A stretch of 64,000 bases of DNA from Lineus longissimus (taxonomy: Eukaryota; Nemertea; Pilidiophora; Heteronemertea; Lineidae), in contig NC_088313.1 in the NCBI RefSeq assembly GCF_910592395.1, positions 13,844,437 to 13,908,436 on the forward strand, given 5' to 3'. Made by a program: the position numbers and the translations under genes. Shown here piece after piece: positions 25,158 to 37,175 of the stretch (position 1 is the stretch's first letter; every line of letters starts with the position of its first letter). Under the pieces are notes generated by a model. It saw only the letters and a list, made by a program, of their open reading frames with translations, was not told the origin of the DNA and did not search any database.

Positions 25158-26107
25158 GTAGTATATATTGTAATATTTTTCTACTTGAATTTTTACACAT
25201 CCTTGAGCTGATATGTATCAAATGCTGTAGAGATTGAGAAGGATAAAAAACCTTGTCGTGATTCATTGATACAATTCAATGTAGTCTTTCTTCCTTTGGT
25301 GGTTGCCATTATCTCTGATTTTAGAGCACATGACTGGTAATATTTGAACAGATAACTGCCAAAGTTTGTGATACATCCACAAAACCATTTAACCATAACC
25401 GTATAGAACCCGAAGCACACAAAACCAGGGACGCAAATGGGGTGACCCCGTAAAAAAGCCATGCCGAAATTTTGGAGCACGATTTCTTCAACTTGGCGAC
25501 GATCATCAGACAATGCGAACGTGTCATTTTTTGACTGAGTGGATATTTTTCTGAAGCTAATACTGGCAGAGATAATATGCTTGAATATTATCGCTGCTTT
25601 GGAGAATGCCTTTCAGATGAGCAGCTGTAGGCATGAAGCCATAACTGGGGAACTCTCCAGCACAACGGAAGCATCTTATTTTAATCCATAGACTCGTTTA
25701 CAGTATATCAAACATTTTCCTTCACAGATGAATTTATAAACAAATTAATTTACTCCGATATGAAATTCATCCAAAATAATTATGAGAATGCCTATAAACC
25801 CAGCCAGGTACGATATTTGAATTCATGCAGAAAGACTAACAATTAATTGAATGTTTTTGCCACAACCTGACAACAACGAAGTCCCCCAGGTTGTTACAAG
25901 TAGAAGCCGCCTTGAGCGCCAATTACTGGTGAGGTAATGTTTTGTCGCTATTCACCGTAAAGTTGTGACTGTATAGATTGAGATGATATCAATGTCAAGG
26001 TAAGTTACACCACAGAAGGTCACCATAAAATCATCTAAATGAACGGATTATCTAATTATCATGATTATCTAATTTATTCAGAAATCTAGTATTTGTTAGT
26101 ATTGATG
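25158..26107. other. No gene recognised
   Basis: AT-rich, no supported feature. Part may be 3' flank of the minus-strand coding exon that ends at 26108. Confidence 0.5.
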
Positions 26108-27069
26108 TTAGTGGTATACCGGTCTAGTATCAATGAAAAGACTTATTCTTACTAAATTAAAGTGGTCATCATATCGTTGACGTTTCCGCTGGTATTGAAC
26201 AATATTCCCATTATTACAGAAAATGAAATGATGGAAACCTGGGTAAGTCCATTGACCGGAGATCGGTTGTTTTCTTTTCAAATCAATGAATATCACTTGT
26301 GACCCGTTTAGTACAAAAATTAGCGTTCTCTTAATCAAATAAACATCAGTGATCTGATATCGTGTTTTAGGCTTGGGTCTGAAACCAACAGTTCTGCGAA
26401 TGACACGATCACACTGCGAGTCGTAAAATGCAAAGGTAATACTCAATAAGGCTTTCGTTAATACACGGGATACGTAAATGCCATTGTCACAAGCGAAATT
26501 CGAACGCATCACACGAAGGATTCGGCTACAGTTGATACTAGCACTGATTACTCTGTCATTGGTCCTGGGCTCTAATTTTTCCTTTTCCACGACTTTGCAG
26601 TGCAGAAACAAATCAGGTCTACCGCCGTTACTTGTCATGTGCGCAATTACCGTCATAGTTTGTTCATAGAAACAAATTCTGCGCCTATCATAACCAGGAC
26701 CAATTCCCATTCCTGGTGAAAGAAATATCCTAAATTGACCTTTTCGTCTTAGTTCCATGTCAGAAAGAACTCCACAGCGTAAAATGAGGAAATTCCTATA
26801 CTCGCCTAATATTCTTAGATTCTTGCTCGTTGCTTCTTTTGTCTTAAGAGTTATATTTCCATGACTAAAGTCAAGGAAGTGATAAAAAACGTCTTTTGAA
26901 TTCCTCACATATTTAATTAGAAATAATACATTGTTTCTGCTGTGGTAAAACATTACATCATATTGAGGTGGTGGAGTAACAGAAATTGACAACGTCTCTA
27001 CCCAGTTTTGTTCGAGCTCATTCTTAAACAGAAATTTGCAATTATTACCAATGGATCGTTTTGATTGGA
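26108..27069 (-). CDS. Coding exon of an unidentified protein (about 320 residues)
   Basis: A long open frame in AT-rich DNA, unlikely by chance. It runs about 320 codons from a plausible acceptor (CCTTCCCAG, exon start 27069) to the stop at 26108-26110. No in-frame ATG lies near the beginning and an in-frame TGA lies just upstream of the acceptor, which suggests a 3' terminal exon. The protein is basic, rich in aromatic and beta-branched residues, and shows short alternating hydrophobic strands ending in turns, as in ITDVYLIKRTLIFVLNGSQV. That would suit a beta-propeller such as those after F-boxes, but this is impression only. No family, signal peptide or membrane helix was recognised. Confidence 0.5.
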
Positions 27070-27475
27070 CTGGGAAGGATCAAATGGATCATTCATTATG
27101 GAGTTTGGTCAGGGTTCGCGTTGGTCGTGATATCAACAGATAATGGGGAAACATCCGTCAACTGTTGTCGGGCCTCAAGCAACTTTTACCAAATTACCAC
27201 ATTGTCACTGGGGCGAATTTCAAAGTTTACTTCGATGCTTACAGAGTGGATGACTTAAGACGCATATAGCAAGATTCTGGGAAACAGAACTGAGAGAATA
27301 ACCTCTTGAACTATGCATGTACCGTTTCCGTTTTCGTCGGAAATGTTATCGCATTTTTGACACGTACTTTGTAATTAAGCATCTATTGATTAGGAACTTC
27401 AGCTTCTTCTAGATAATATCAATGGCTACACGAGGGCAAATTTTCAGCCGAGTGATTTCGTCATATTTTGATATA
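27070..27475. other. No gene recognised
   Basis: Short interval between the unidentified exon and the MITE; its first part would be intron of the minus-strand gene. Nothing else seen. Confidence 0.4.
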
Positions 27476-27832
27476 CAGGTCGTCCTCGTGAATACTGGTA
27501 TTGGGTGCCATTTTGAAGAGGCCTCTTGGGGTGCCATATTGCAGGTATCATAATTGGCTATTTATACTCCATGAACAGTGTTATTTAAATGTTATTGTAT
27601 ACACTGGTCGTCAGATCAGTAAGCCACACCAGCGGCAATTTTTAACGTTTTGTTAGTCAATGTTGCAGGAAGGTATGGGAAGCGGCGCTTTGCAGATTGT
27701 GCATGACGAGTCACAATAAAATCGGGACCAGGGCCTACTTAGTTCTACTGGTACCCTTTTGTGGACCTCCGAAATGTATGGTCCTTTATAATACAGAAAG
27801 GATATGCTACCGGTATTCACGAGGACATCCCG
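27476..27832. mobile_element. Mariner-like MITE (357 bp) with TA target duplication
   Basis: The left end CAGGTCGTCCTCGTGAATAC (27476-) matches the inverted right end, which includes CGGTATTCACGAGGAC up to 27832. The best inverted block is 19 bp, 27482-27500 against 27808-27826, with one mismatch. TA lies directly outside both ends. No coding capacity. Confidence 0.6.
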
Positions 27833-28990
27833 TATAAAAGCGGGACTTTTTTTAGATCACCCGATATATTCTGTACATTTTTACATAATTTGAAACTTTC
27901 AAAACAAATTAAATATTTCAAATATCCTACGAACGGCGTCAGCCTTTGAAACTAAGGCAGTCACTGCACAACAATCACCCTTTCGTAATCTCGGTATGCA
28001 GAATCATGCATCACACACGCACAACATATCTCTGCACGAGTCAGAAGCATTGTCACTAGCAGGCATATTAAACCGTTCTCTCGCAATATCCACCTCCAAT
28101 ACATTTCCTCATGTGCAATCCAACCATGGAGAATCAATTTTGCAGCTTGCCGAAAATCAAACAGGCATTCCATCTTGCCGTGCACGCCTTCCCTGGGAAT
28201 GAATTATTTTTCAATAATGTTGACGAAGCTGTGTTGTTAGTCTTCCAACAAAAAATTGTTGTGTTTGTCTGGTATGATTCTTCAAACATCATTTGCATAT
28301 CATACAGGAAAATGAACCGCCAGTTATTCGTCTGGGTAGCGACAGGTTATTATGATAGAAATTCACCAAAGCGTACATTTTGGCTTATTTTCGTGTGAAG
28401 CATTCTTTTCAGGCACTTTCCCGGGTCGACTGCTTAGTGTGCTGGAAGGCATGTCTTGAAAACAAACAATTTGGTGAGAATTCTCGGTAAGCTGGGTTGC
28501 TGACTGTCCGTGATTATTGTCCCATGCATACTTTTCGTTTGTTCCTTTCCCCTATTAAATTACCTTCATTGTGAGTGAACAACTTCGACGCACCATGGCG
28601 AGAGGCTACAAGATCTAATTTTACTACTTAACTATCAGTTGCGTCATTTTCGTGGCGCTTTTCAAAAATGGTTGGTGGTCGTAGCAGTTTCAACCGTTAG
28701 CATCACTCAGTTGCCTTCGACCAAAACTGATTGGTCGTTAGCAACTGAGTCGTGCAACGATGACATTGTCTCGACGGTATCGTCGATTCGCCATGCTCAC
28801 GCTACAGTGAGGACTTTTACAAACGATATGGTGAGTGGATCCAGTATATGGATAAATGTAAAACGTTTTTGATATTTCGCGTGCTGGTAGCGGAAGGAAA
28901 TTTCATGCAAAGGGCGATTGGGCGTAAAAAATTCCAGGATTATCTTTAATTTACTAGTCACTTCTAATGTCACCGAAAGCCGGTGAAATA
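27833..28990. other. No gene recognised; one cruciform-type hairpin
   Basis: Only short frames. A strong hairpin at 28705-28750 is listed separately. Confidence 0.5.
28705..28750. repeat. Two-part hairpin
   Basis: Outer stem ACTCAGTTGC/GCAACTGAGT (10 bp), symmetric 4 x 4 internal loop, inner stem GACCAA/TTGGTC, 6 base loop. Too short for a typical pre-miRNA; may be a MITE core. Confidence 0.8.
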
Positions 28991-29161
28991 CAGTAGAACC
29001 TCCCTTAGCGGACACCTCTCTAATAAGGACACTCTCTCTATTAAGGTTTTGGTCCCAAATTGGTTGTTACCATTCAATTTTACCTCTCTAATCAGGACAC
29101 CACTCTATTAAGGACAGTACATTTCAGTCCCAAAGGTGTCCTTAATAGAGAGGTTCTACTG
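28991..29161. mobile_element. Pogo/Tigger-like MITE (171 bp)
   Basis: Starts CAGTAGAACCTC and ends GAGGTTCTACTG, an exact 12 bp terminal inverted repeat, continuing imperfectly through CTATTAAGGACACC. TA lies on both sides (28989-28990, 29162-29163). The CAGTAGAACCTC terminus is that of pogo/Tigger elements. It is non-coding. Confidence 0.92.
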
Positions 29162-29163
29162 TA

Positions 29164-32074
29164 GTCACCACAGTTGCAATTCAATAAAATTTTGTGAGAA
29201 GTATTCACACAACGCGCTGTGGTTTAAAGTGCAGGTAATACGGCAATCAAATCGCCCTGAGTATAATGCGACTAATGTTTTGGAGACTAATGACCAAACA
29301 AATTTAAAAGTTGTAGACAAACAATTGTGATATATAGTCATGGTAAGGCGCACAATGGATAACATGGCACATGTCATCATAAACCACTGATGAGCAAACT
29401 GTCATAAACTACAGATGAGCTAACCAGAGTACAAAATGCATTATACACAACTGGACAAACTTAGTATATCATGAAACACGATGGGAATGGGAGAATGGCT
29501 TTCTTTTATTACAAAACAATTGACACTAGAATACACCGCAAGTCACTATTGAACGCGTGATGGTTTTTACATCGAAGTCACCACCCGTTTCGAAAAATAC
29601 GTTTCGGCAAAAAGGTTAACGTGAGATGTAAGTTACCAACTGTTGAGAACGCCCCTTGGCGGACATGATGTGCACGCTGTTTTTTTTAAATCTCTCATTA
29701 AGTAACAGTTGTACGTCCCTTTTACAACTATTTCATTTTATTGAAATTTTGGTGAAAATAATTGCCCAATTAAAATTAGAAACGACTTATAAACATTTTT
29801 ATAACAAATTGCGAACCGATTCAGAAGTACAGAGGGGCATGGGGCAAGAACTGGACAATTCCGCATGTTATGGCCGTTCGTATTGCAGGTATCTTGAATG
29901 AAAATTTGCTGAAACTTATAATGGTATTTATCATATCTACACTACGGCAATTTTGAAATTTGTATTCATTAAGTATTGACGCAATTGCGAATTTTCAAAT
30001 TCAAGTACAAAATTTCAAGTACACGAACGCCCTAGACCTTTAAAATGCAGGTTTAGCGATGACATGATTTCTGGTCTCACCCTTGCACATATTGTAAACA
30101 CCACACTGCCGTTGTTTCTCACCCAGGATTGGTGATTGACGCTCTTGCTGCTGAATATACCCAACTTCTCTGACGAATCGTATCCAAATGTTCGACACCG
30201 GGGACTGCCAGTACAAATTGATGAACATTCGAGTAAAGATGCGACTATGTAATGACCGAGATTTGGCCAAAGAAATGAAAAATGTATCTGATTTCTGCAA
30301 AATATTGCTATTGTCATCGTTGTGGTCAATGCTAATCTCTCAGTACCAAAGCAGAACAATGAATAAAGGCAGAGCATGCACATTTTTTACGATGAGCACA
30401 TGTTGCTGAAAAATGGAATCGAAGTTCAGGAAAGACAAGATATTGACCAATCTAACTAACTATGTCAATGACAGTTAGGTTAATGTATTATGTTTTAGGT
30501 AGGTTTATTTGGCCAACATAATTCAAATATGAAGTTTACAACAGTAGTGAAAATAACGGCCAGGGACACAGCCAAGATCAACAGATAGGTCTACTATCGA
30601 CAAAGTAATTCCTAACGTAATGGTGTCCTGCTAACTGTCATAATCCACAAAAGACGTTTCCAAATATGGTTCTATTTCACCAACTCGCTTACAGGGACAA
30701 CTTGGGCGTGGGATTTACCTGGCCAGGAGGATAATATGCCAACTTGACACAATGCGCCGCCACTGGTAGTATTACACTGATGCTGTTTTCTCGGATAACG
30801 ATTATCACCAGTGTTGGAAGGCAGTTTTGGGCATGGCTTGCGAATTTCAGGCAGGCCTAAGGTTACACCTCGTTCTAGTGCATTGCTTATTGCAGTTCAA
30901 AGAGTTTTCATTAATCCTGTTTGGAGAAGTTGCGGTTCTGCTGGAAGCCGTTTTTGTAAAAAAAAAAACCAACATATCTTATGCCCAAGTTGACCCTTTA
31001 GCATGTTTGAGCTGAACTGCATTCGCGGTACTCTGTCTCAAGGTGCAATTTCGTCAAAAGACTCAAACGCTGGCGATAGTCTATAAGTAGATTACTTTAT
31101 CTTGGGTGATTCCACGCTAATGTCAGCCAAGAGACGAAATTACCAATGCTACCTCGATGGCAGGTTAGGGTGTGTACTTGTGTAGCCTACTTGCCTGGAC
31201 AATGGCCTCGAAGAGTCCACGACAACAAGCCGATCGGCCACACTGTGTCCGTAGGACCAGCTGTGCACTTTCGCCACTTACAATTTGGTCAGCATAACAC
31301 GATTGTTCTCGATTCCTTTTTCTGTGCTGGTATCATTGTGCTTGTATAAATACAGCACAAAAGATTACTTGCCTTCTGCCAGTTAGAGAAATTATCAGAA
31401 ACTTGGTCCATACTGGTGAAAATCACCACCCTTCTATCCGTGACTAGCACAGCGATTCTCATCATCCATTCCGAAAACCAACTCCTCGTCCTGATTTCAA
31501 TGATCAGTCGCACAACCATACCCTTATTGCAACCTATATAAATACGATATCGATGAAAGTACAATCGAACAATGCACGTTGCAACAATCGATCAATTGAC
31601 GTGAATTGGTTTGACGAATTCTCAAATAACGGCAATCGAAGTATGTATAAACATGAAATGAGAGTGGATCAGAATCGCCAAGATTTTTAAATGATTATTT
31701 CAGTTTTTAATTCAGGGGCTCCCTGACTTCGGCGCCCAACCGGGATTCCCTTCTACTATTACGCGAATAGTTCTAAATTTACCAAATTAGTCCACCCTGA
31801 AAGATGCAGCAACCAAATCATTTATTGTCAACTTTTAAATCATTTACTTCCTATTTCACAGATGGTAGACTAAACGGAATAGGTGATAGGGTTCTCTCCC
31901 ATTGTAATCAGATAAATCGAAACTATTTCAACCAGAAGTCACCAAAATATGTGTGTTTGACCGGATCTTTTTTGTGTTTTTATCTTTGTTGTTGTCGTCT
32001 GCTAGCGCTGTGGTAACCATAGTGGACAGTGCCTTGCTGACACTGTCCGAATCCCCACCCTGGTTATCAGTGAT
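29164..32074. other. No gene recognised
   Basis: AT-rich, short frames only. A stretch near 29860-29975 resembles 23630-23750 (GAATTTGCTGAAACTT/GAAAATTTGCTGAAACTT, then TGAAATTT), a diverged dispersed repeat. A minus-strand frame at 30040-30300 was not recognised. An 8 bp hairpin (GGACAGTG/CACTGTCC) lies near 32023-32047. Confidence 0.45.
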
Positions 32075-32083
32075 CTGGCCCGG

Positions 32084-32678
32084 GGCTTATTATAAACCGC
32101 GAGATGCGGAATGCGAAATCGCGAGATGCCAACCATGATGAGAGTACCATGCGTCACAGGATGTATTGCAAATATGGAACCTGAAAAGGCGAGTATTCAT
32201 GAGACCGAGGCTGTAGTAGGGTGCTATCCTTGTTTTGATTGGCCCATTGAAATAGACCCTGATGTGTGATGTGTGGAATATAACCTAATTTCTAGCCTAG
32301 TTTCAATGGTCAGACTATCCCGCGCTATTTTTAGGGATGACCAGACGTTCACCAGGTGCATGCCCTATGTTATCGGTCAATCATGTGTATGCATGGTGAC
32401 TTGTGCCGCCAGGCGTAACGTTAAAATAGTCTTGATACATGCAGCATCCTGAACCTCGTGGTATTGTATTCACAGTATATCTTGATAAATTGCAAAAACC
32501 TTTGTCAAGTGGTCAAGATGAACATGCAGTTGCATGTAGCCTTTGTATTGTCTTCGGCCCTACTATCATTGAATGGAGTGGACAGCAGCATCAGAAATGG
32601 CGATTGTGGTATAAAATAAAGTAATGACTACTCATCTCGCGATTTCGCGATTTCTCATGTCGCGGTTTATAATAAGCC
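32084..32678. mobile_element. MITE (595 bp) with perfect 9 bp target duplication
   Basis: CTGGCCCGG is duplicated at 32075-32083 and 32679-32687. The inverted ends begin GGCTTATTATAAACCGCGA and stay similar for about 45 bp, with CGCGAGATG repeated in each. A 9 bp duplication with long inverted ends fits the Mutator-like superfamily, though hAT (8 bp) is close. No transposase inside. Confidence 0.85.
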
Positions 32679-32935
32679 CTGGCCCGGTCATCAGATCAGT
32701 GTGACACCAACTCTGAACAACTTACACTTGTTTCGAATTTCGGAGTGCATTAAGGTTGAAATCAAATTATTCATGTTATGTAACAAGTCTATAGGAAACG
32801 AATACCTTTTTGTGTGATAGTTGATATTATGATTTACCTCAGACGCAGTATTTCATCCACCTCACCGGTTAACACTAGCATCCTCAGGTCTTCTGAGTAA
32901 TTCCCAGTAAGCAGCATAGATGGCATTACTCTAAA

Positions 32936-32966
32936 TCAATCGTGTATTAAAGATCCGATGAAGTTC
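32936..32966 (-). CDS. Candidate host exon, 3' part, beyond the PAT insertion
   Basis: Without the PAT element and counting TCTG once, this sequence continues the frame of 39029-39082 and ends at TGA (32936-32938) after QNFIGSLIHD. The combined exon is 87 nt, exactly 29 codons including stop. Short, so chance is not excluded. Confidence 0.35.
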
Positions 32967-33036
32967 TGCACATACCCAAAGTGTCTCCAGGCTTGTGTAT
33001 GATCTTCACATTTAAGTGTTGGGGTGTGAAAATGTA
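32967..33036 (-). repeat. Split direct repeat B2 (3' terminus)
   Basis: Outer 3' end. Identical to 33245-33314 except one base (AAGTG/ATGTG), starting GCACATACCCAAAGTGTCTC. Confidence 0.95.
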
Positions 33037-33191
33037 ATGGCGCGAAGATACATACACGGCTCTAAAGCAATCCGGATACTAGGGCGGGGAGGGAGGGGAA
33101 AGCCAATCCACTGCAGTGGCTCCAGAGCCTGCCATCGTACACAGGGTTTACATTAACCTGTACACGCCAAACTGTCTTCCTTCTGGGTGTC

Positions 33192-33314
33192 CATGCGAGA
33201 CGAAATACAGTTCGCTCAATCACCGCCAGGATACACTTTGGATCTGCACATACCCAAAGTGTCTCCAGGCTTGTGTATGATCTTCACATTTATGTGTTGG
33301 GGTGTGAAAATGTA
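33192..33314 (-). repeat. Internal repeat block A2-B1
   Basis: A2 (33192-33246) repeats the 5' terminus and B1 (33245-33314) repeats the 3' terminus, fused at TCTG. This fused block is diagnostic of PAT/Ngaro-type elements and would template the missing ends during replication of a circular intermediate. Confidence 0.95.
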
Positions 33315-33659
33315 CAGGCGCGCACGCCCGGGCTCTCAACCATCCCGGAGAAACATGCCCTACTTCATAACTCCTTTCCCAATACTTAAACAAAATTAAC
33401 TAATTAATCCGCCATAATTAATTATTAATTAGGGACTAATTAGTCCGGAATTCGAAAATAAGGTAACGAGAAATTGTAACTTAAATTCTAACATTGCTTT
33501 ATAAGAACTCAACACTGTATTTTAAATTCCACAGAAGATTACACGGTATGGTTTTAGTATGATGATGCATGTAGCGAAAAGGCGAGGCCACACTCTAACC
33601 AACACAATCATGCAATAATTACAATACGAAAATGCATAAAAATATACATCGAAATCTGC

Positions 33660-34844
33660 TCAAGGGAACGCTGCTGGGAAATTATCAACATCGCCAAACT
33701 TACTGTAAAGTGTTTTAACCGCTTCTGGCCGACGAGAACTGTCAGCCAGGGCTTCGGACACATTAGCCGCTTTTACCAAAATATCTGACCGACTGTAGTA
33801 CTCTGCTGATGCCTCTGTGAACCAACCAACATGAGACATTACTTCCGCCGGGCTTGAAGCTGCCCCCGACAGAAGCAAAGTAATGGAGCAGCCGGCTCTT
33901 AAGCCGTGAGGGGTCTCACCCTGGTTGATCCCCAATGTATTTAGATAAATCTTTAATCTATCGTAAATTGCACTGTACGAAATAGGCGCATCCAACACTA
34001 CACCGGCTTCTGAGACTGGACGGAATAAATATCCGACCGTAAGATCCACCCCCCAGGTTTGTGCCTTGGAGATATACTGCTGAACTCCCTTTACCGGGCA
34101 AATAAGATGATTTGGACATTCTTTAACAATGAAGGTATTCACTTTGTTTACCGAAAACGATTTCCCATGGGAATGAGAGATTACAAGACCTGATCCATCG
34201 GGTAAGCGTTTAACTTCCTGTGTTTTTAAAATTCCCAAATCACTCGCCCTATCCCCGGCAAAGAACTGCATCTTGAGAAAAGCTTGGTCTCTGGACAAAA
34301 CGAATTGCTCCCTAAGGGATAGATCTGGTCTTTTAATCTGGTTATCGATATATTTTGAAATAGCTTGAAGCTTATCCATGAACAAGGGTTTTGCCTGCTT
34401 GGCAACTACGTGCGAGAAACCTTGCTCTCGTTTGACACACTTCAAATACGATTTCACAGGAGGTGAATCAGCCGGATTCCCAACCCCGGAGAAAATATCC
34501 CACGTGCTGCCCCTGTCGGTTTCTTCAGAAATAATGGATTTCAGGGACCGGACTAATCCTTCTAACGTACCGAAGGCAAGACGGGTAGGACACCCACAGT
34601 GGAATTTACCATGATGCCCGAGGAATATACAGGAAGCATTATGGATCTGTGTCCTACCGGCTTTGTCTTTCCATACTAAAAATCGTGTTAGATCTTTTGG
34701 AGAAACCCGTTCCAGGGTTGGCCTCTTAGGCAGTTGTGCCAAAAATTGCAACAGCTCGTTTTTTAGGGATTGCCTTTTCTTCATAAGGGGGGTTGCGGAA
34801 GCCGCCTTATCCAACTCCTGGAGCCGCTTGTCAATTGCCCCCAT
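33660..34844 (-). CDS. Tyrosine recombinase of PAT/DIRS-type element
   Basis: An intact 394-residue frame. It would integrate a circular DNA copy without making a target duplication. The catalytic set is visible in order: R199 in FFAGDRASDL, H313 and R316 in HGLRAG, H338 in SHVGW, and Tyr at 349-350 in AEYYSR. The N-terminal part has a conserved Cys/His-bearing segment, HNASCIFLGHHGKFHCGCP (about 68-86), common in eukaryotic retroelement recombinases and possibly metal binding. Stop at 33660-33662. It lies 72 bp downstream of the RT frame on the same strand and is last in the element, next to the A2-B1-B2 repeats it should act on. All catalytic residues are present, so activity is plausible. 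Confidence 0.93.
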   Translation of the reverse strand: MGAIDKRLQELDKAASATPLMKKRQSLKNELLQFLAQLPKRPTLERVSPKDLTRFLVWKDKAGRTQIHNASCIFLGHHGKFHCGCPTRLAFGTLEGLVRSLKSIISEETDRGSTWDIFSGVGNPADSPPVKSYLKCVKREQGFSHVVAKQAKPLFMDKLQAISKYIDNQIKRPDLSLREQFVLSRDQAFLKMQFFAGDRASDLGILKTQEVKRLPDGSGLVISHSHGKSFSVNKVNTFIVKECPNHLICPVKGVQQYISKAQTWGVDLTVGYLFRPVSEAGVVLDAPISYSAIYDRLKIYLNTLGINQGETPHGLRAGCSITLLLSGAASSPAEVMSHVGWFTEASAEYYSRSDILVKAANVSEALADSSRRPEAVKTLYSKFGDVDNFPAAFP

Positions 34845-34916
34845 GTCAACGCTGATTTTCTGAAATAATCAAGATTAAAGCGTCATCCACAGAGTATATT
34901 CGAAGGATATCGCACA

Positions 34917-37175
34917 TTATGATGTGCAGCTAATTCGAAAAGCCATTAATGGCCATCTCAAACCGACGCTATCTCTGATGAACCCCTGCTTGGAGGGATA
35001 ATATACTACGCCCTTTTCTCCTTTAACCCCAAGGCAAACCTCTGAAATTATCCTGGGCTTTAATAGTGGCCACCATATTGGCGCGGGTGACGTCATGGGT
35101 AGCACAAGCGTGCAAACTGGGATTTCCTGCTGGATCACAAACTGAATAAGGGGTAGAATGACAGCGATAGGTGGGAAAACGTAAGGATTTAGCTCCTTAG
35201 CTATTTCCTGGGCGAAAACATTTTGACCCGCTGACAGAGGTGAAGGGTGCAGGGTAAAATGTCTCAAAACATCGCCCTGTATTGAACGCATTGCATTTGA
35301 GTCACATGCCATGAGGTCTACTCCGTGCGGGCCGTAGAGTAACTCCAATTGGAACCATTTTTCACTTGCCAACATAGTGTCCTGAGCTGAAATCGCCCTA
35401 GAAGGAGCATCTGCTGGGTTTTCTGCCGAAGAAATGTACTGCAAACGTAAATCAATATTTAATTGCTGAGTAAGATGAAACAATTTTATGAGCATTTCAT
35501 TTAAGGCGTTGTCCTTGCAACCCTTGTTATTCCACGACGAAACTAGGCTTGTGTTATCGACTTTAACGTCTACCCGGTGGTCTTTTATATTTGTACTCAA
35601 TGCTAAGAGGGAAGAATAGAGGGCGTCGGCCTCTTTGACATGAATCGGCCTTATATCATCTGCAGCCCAATAATCACCTAAAGTATGACCAACCTGTGGC
35701 CCTGATAGAGTGACCGCGCCATAGCGATATCCCGAAGCATCAGTAGCCAGAGCGTAATGTAAATGTTTTTCTGGTCTCCAAGAAAAATGCCCATGCCAAT
35801 CATCCAAAAATGCCCAGAATTGTATCTCGTCCCGTAGGGGGCCAGAGATTGGGATGGTTTTACTGTTTTTCGAAGCTTTGGCTATTGCGCTAAACAACTC
35901 TCTCGTAAATAGTTTTGCGGCCGGAAAAACCAACATCATAGAAATGCATTTACCCGCGAATCTTTGTAGCGTTTTAAGGCTGACGAAGGGCTGACGAAGA
36001 ATTTCCTCGCGCAAAACCTTAAACTTCTGTTTCTTATCAGATGGCAGAAGAAACGCCTGCCTGCTAGAATCTACTAGAAACCCTAAGGACTTGAGCGCCA
36101 TCATAGGTTGCAAAACACATTTTGGCAAGGAGAACGTGTAACCTAGTTCTGTAAGGATATATAATACCAAAAAGACCCAAAGCAAAGGAATGCTTGACGC
36201 GTCAATATTCTTAGGGACCACGTAGAATCTGTCGTCAATATACTGGATGGTTGGGATCCCCAAATGTCTTAAGAAGGTTGTAGCTGCATAGCCTACAGTT
36301 TGATAAACATAAGCCGATGATTTCCATCCGAACGGAAGCGTCGTACAAACTAGGTACCAACCTGCCCATTCCATGCCAAAATACGTTTGCGAAGTTTGCG
36401 ATAATTTGATATGGTCATACCCCGATTTCTCATCAGTGGCAAACATGAGAGCATCTTTGTGTACCAATCGCGGTACTTCTTTCAATGTATCTAATGTGAA
36501 GGGAGAATCCTTAATCCACAGGTTAAGGAATCTCTGGTCATTGCATAATCTCGGCTTTGAAGGTTCAACTACCAAGGGCATGACTACTTTAGGGGGCGGA
36601 CACTCCCCAACTTTACCCCAAACTCTGACTGAACCTGCTTTGATTCTATCATTCAAGGTTTCGGAAATAAAAGCAGCTTGTTTCTGACAATGGACAGAGT
36701 TAGGAAAAAAACTAACTGGGGGTTCGTTTGAATTGTATTTCTGACCCTTGAATTCACCCTTAAATGGCCTAAAGAAAGAATGCACATCAACCCCTTTTTC
36801 CAACCAAGTGTGAACCATCTCGCTCTCTGGGAAATCGTTCATTATGGAACTCCAAAGTTCAATATTTTGATGCAATTGTCCAGCGACAAAGTGTTCAGGG
36901 TCCCTTAAAGGCAAAGTGTCCAAAGGCACCGGAGTTTTTTGTAGAAGTAATACATCATTTACAACCTGATTGAGTTTGAATTGTTGAGCTGTGAAGTCAG
37001 GAGAAGTTTCCCCAATGGTAGTCCAAGACGCCAGTAACCTCTTGACCTTTTCGGCAGCAATTGGATTAAATTTCACCGCATATTCCCATTCTGGAATCTC
37101 TGGCTTAAAGTGCCCCAGTGAGATAGTAGGGGGGGATTCCTGCAAGAACCAAAATAAAATGTAGAAACATCTCAT
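34917..37175 (-). CDS. Reverse transcriptase-RNase H of PAT/DIRS-type element
   Basis: An intact 752-residue frame. The RT domain spans about 160-410: FATDEKSGYDHIKL (motif A), LPFGWKSSAYVYQ (motif B), IQYIDDRFYV with catalytic YIDD at 312-315. RNase H follows at about 475-600 with LATDASGYRYGA, EADALYSSLLAL, VKVDNTSLVSSWNN and NPADAPSR. The C-terminal extension (GVDLMACDSNAM...YVFPPIAVILP...WWPLL) is the conserved post-RNase H segment of DIRS-order polyproteins. No Dam-like methyltransferase was recognised, which fits PAT/Ngaro better than DIRS1. The start Met at 37175 is the first ATG of the frame; gag ends 192 bp upstream. Confidence 0.93.
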   Translation of the reverse strand: MRCFYILFWFLQESPPTISLGHFKPEIPEWEYAVKFNPIAAEKVKRLLASWTTIGETSPDFTAQQFKLNQVVNDVLLLQKTPVPLDTLPLRDPEHFVAGQLHQNIELWSSIMNDFPESEMVHTWLEKGVDVHSFFRPFKGEFKGQKYNSNEPPVSFFPNSVHCQKQAAFISETLNDRIKAGSVRVWGKVGECPPPKVVMPLVVEPSKPRLCNDQRFLNLWIKDSPFTLDTLKEVPRLVHKDALMFATDEKSGYDHIKLSQTSQTYFGMEWAGWYLVCTTLPFGWKSSAYVYQTVGYAATTFLRHLGIPTIQYIDDRFYVVPKNIDASSIPLLWVFLVLYILTELGYTFSLPKCVLQPMMALKSLGFLVDSSRQAFLLPSDKKQKFKVLREEILRQPFVSLKTLQRFAGKCISMMLVFPAAKLFTRELFSAIAKASKNSKTIPISGPLRDEIQFWAFLDDWHGHFSWRPEKHLHYALATDASGYRYGAVTLSGPQVGHTLGDYWAADDIRPIHVKEADALYSSLLALSTNIKDHRVDVKVDNTSLVSSWNNKGCKDNALNEMLIKLFHLTQQLNIDLRLQYISSAENPADAPSRAISAQDTMLASEKWFQLELLYGPHGVDLMACDSNAMRSIQGDVLRHFTLHPSPLSAGQNVFAQEIAKELNPYVFPPIAVILPLIQFVIQQEIPVCTLVLPMTSPAPIWWPLLKPRIISEVCLGVKGEKGVVYYPSKQGFIRDSVGLRWPLMAFRISCTS

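Noticed and set aside
29380-29425. Second hammerhead ribozyme at CTGATGAG
   Set aside because: No CGAAAC box follows in range; chance match.
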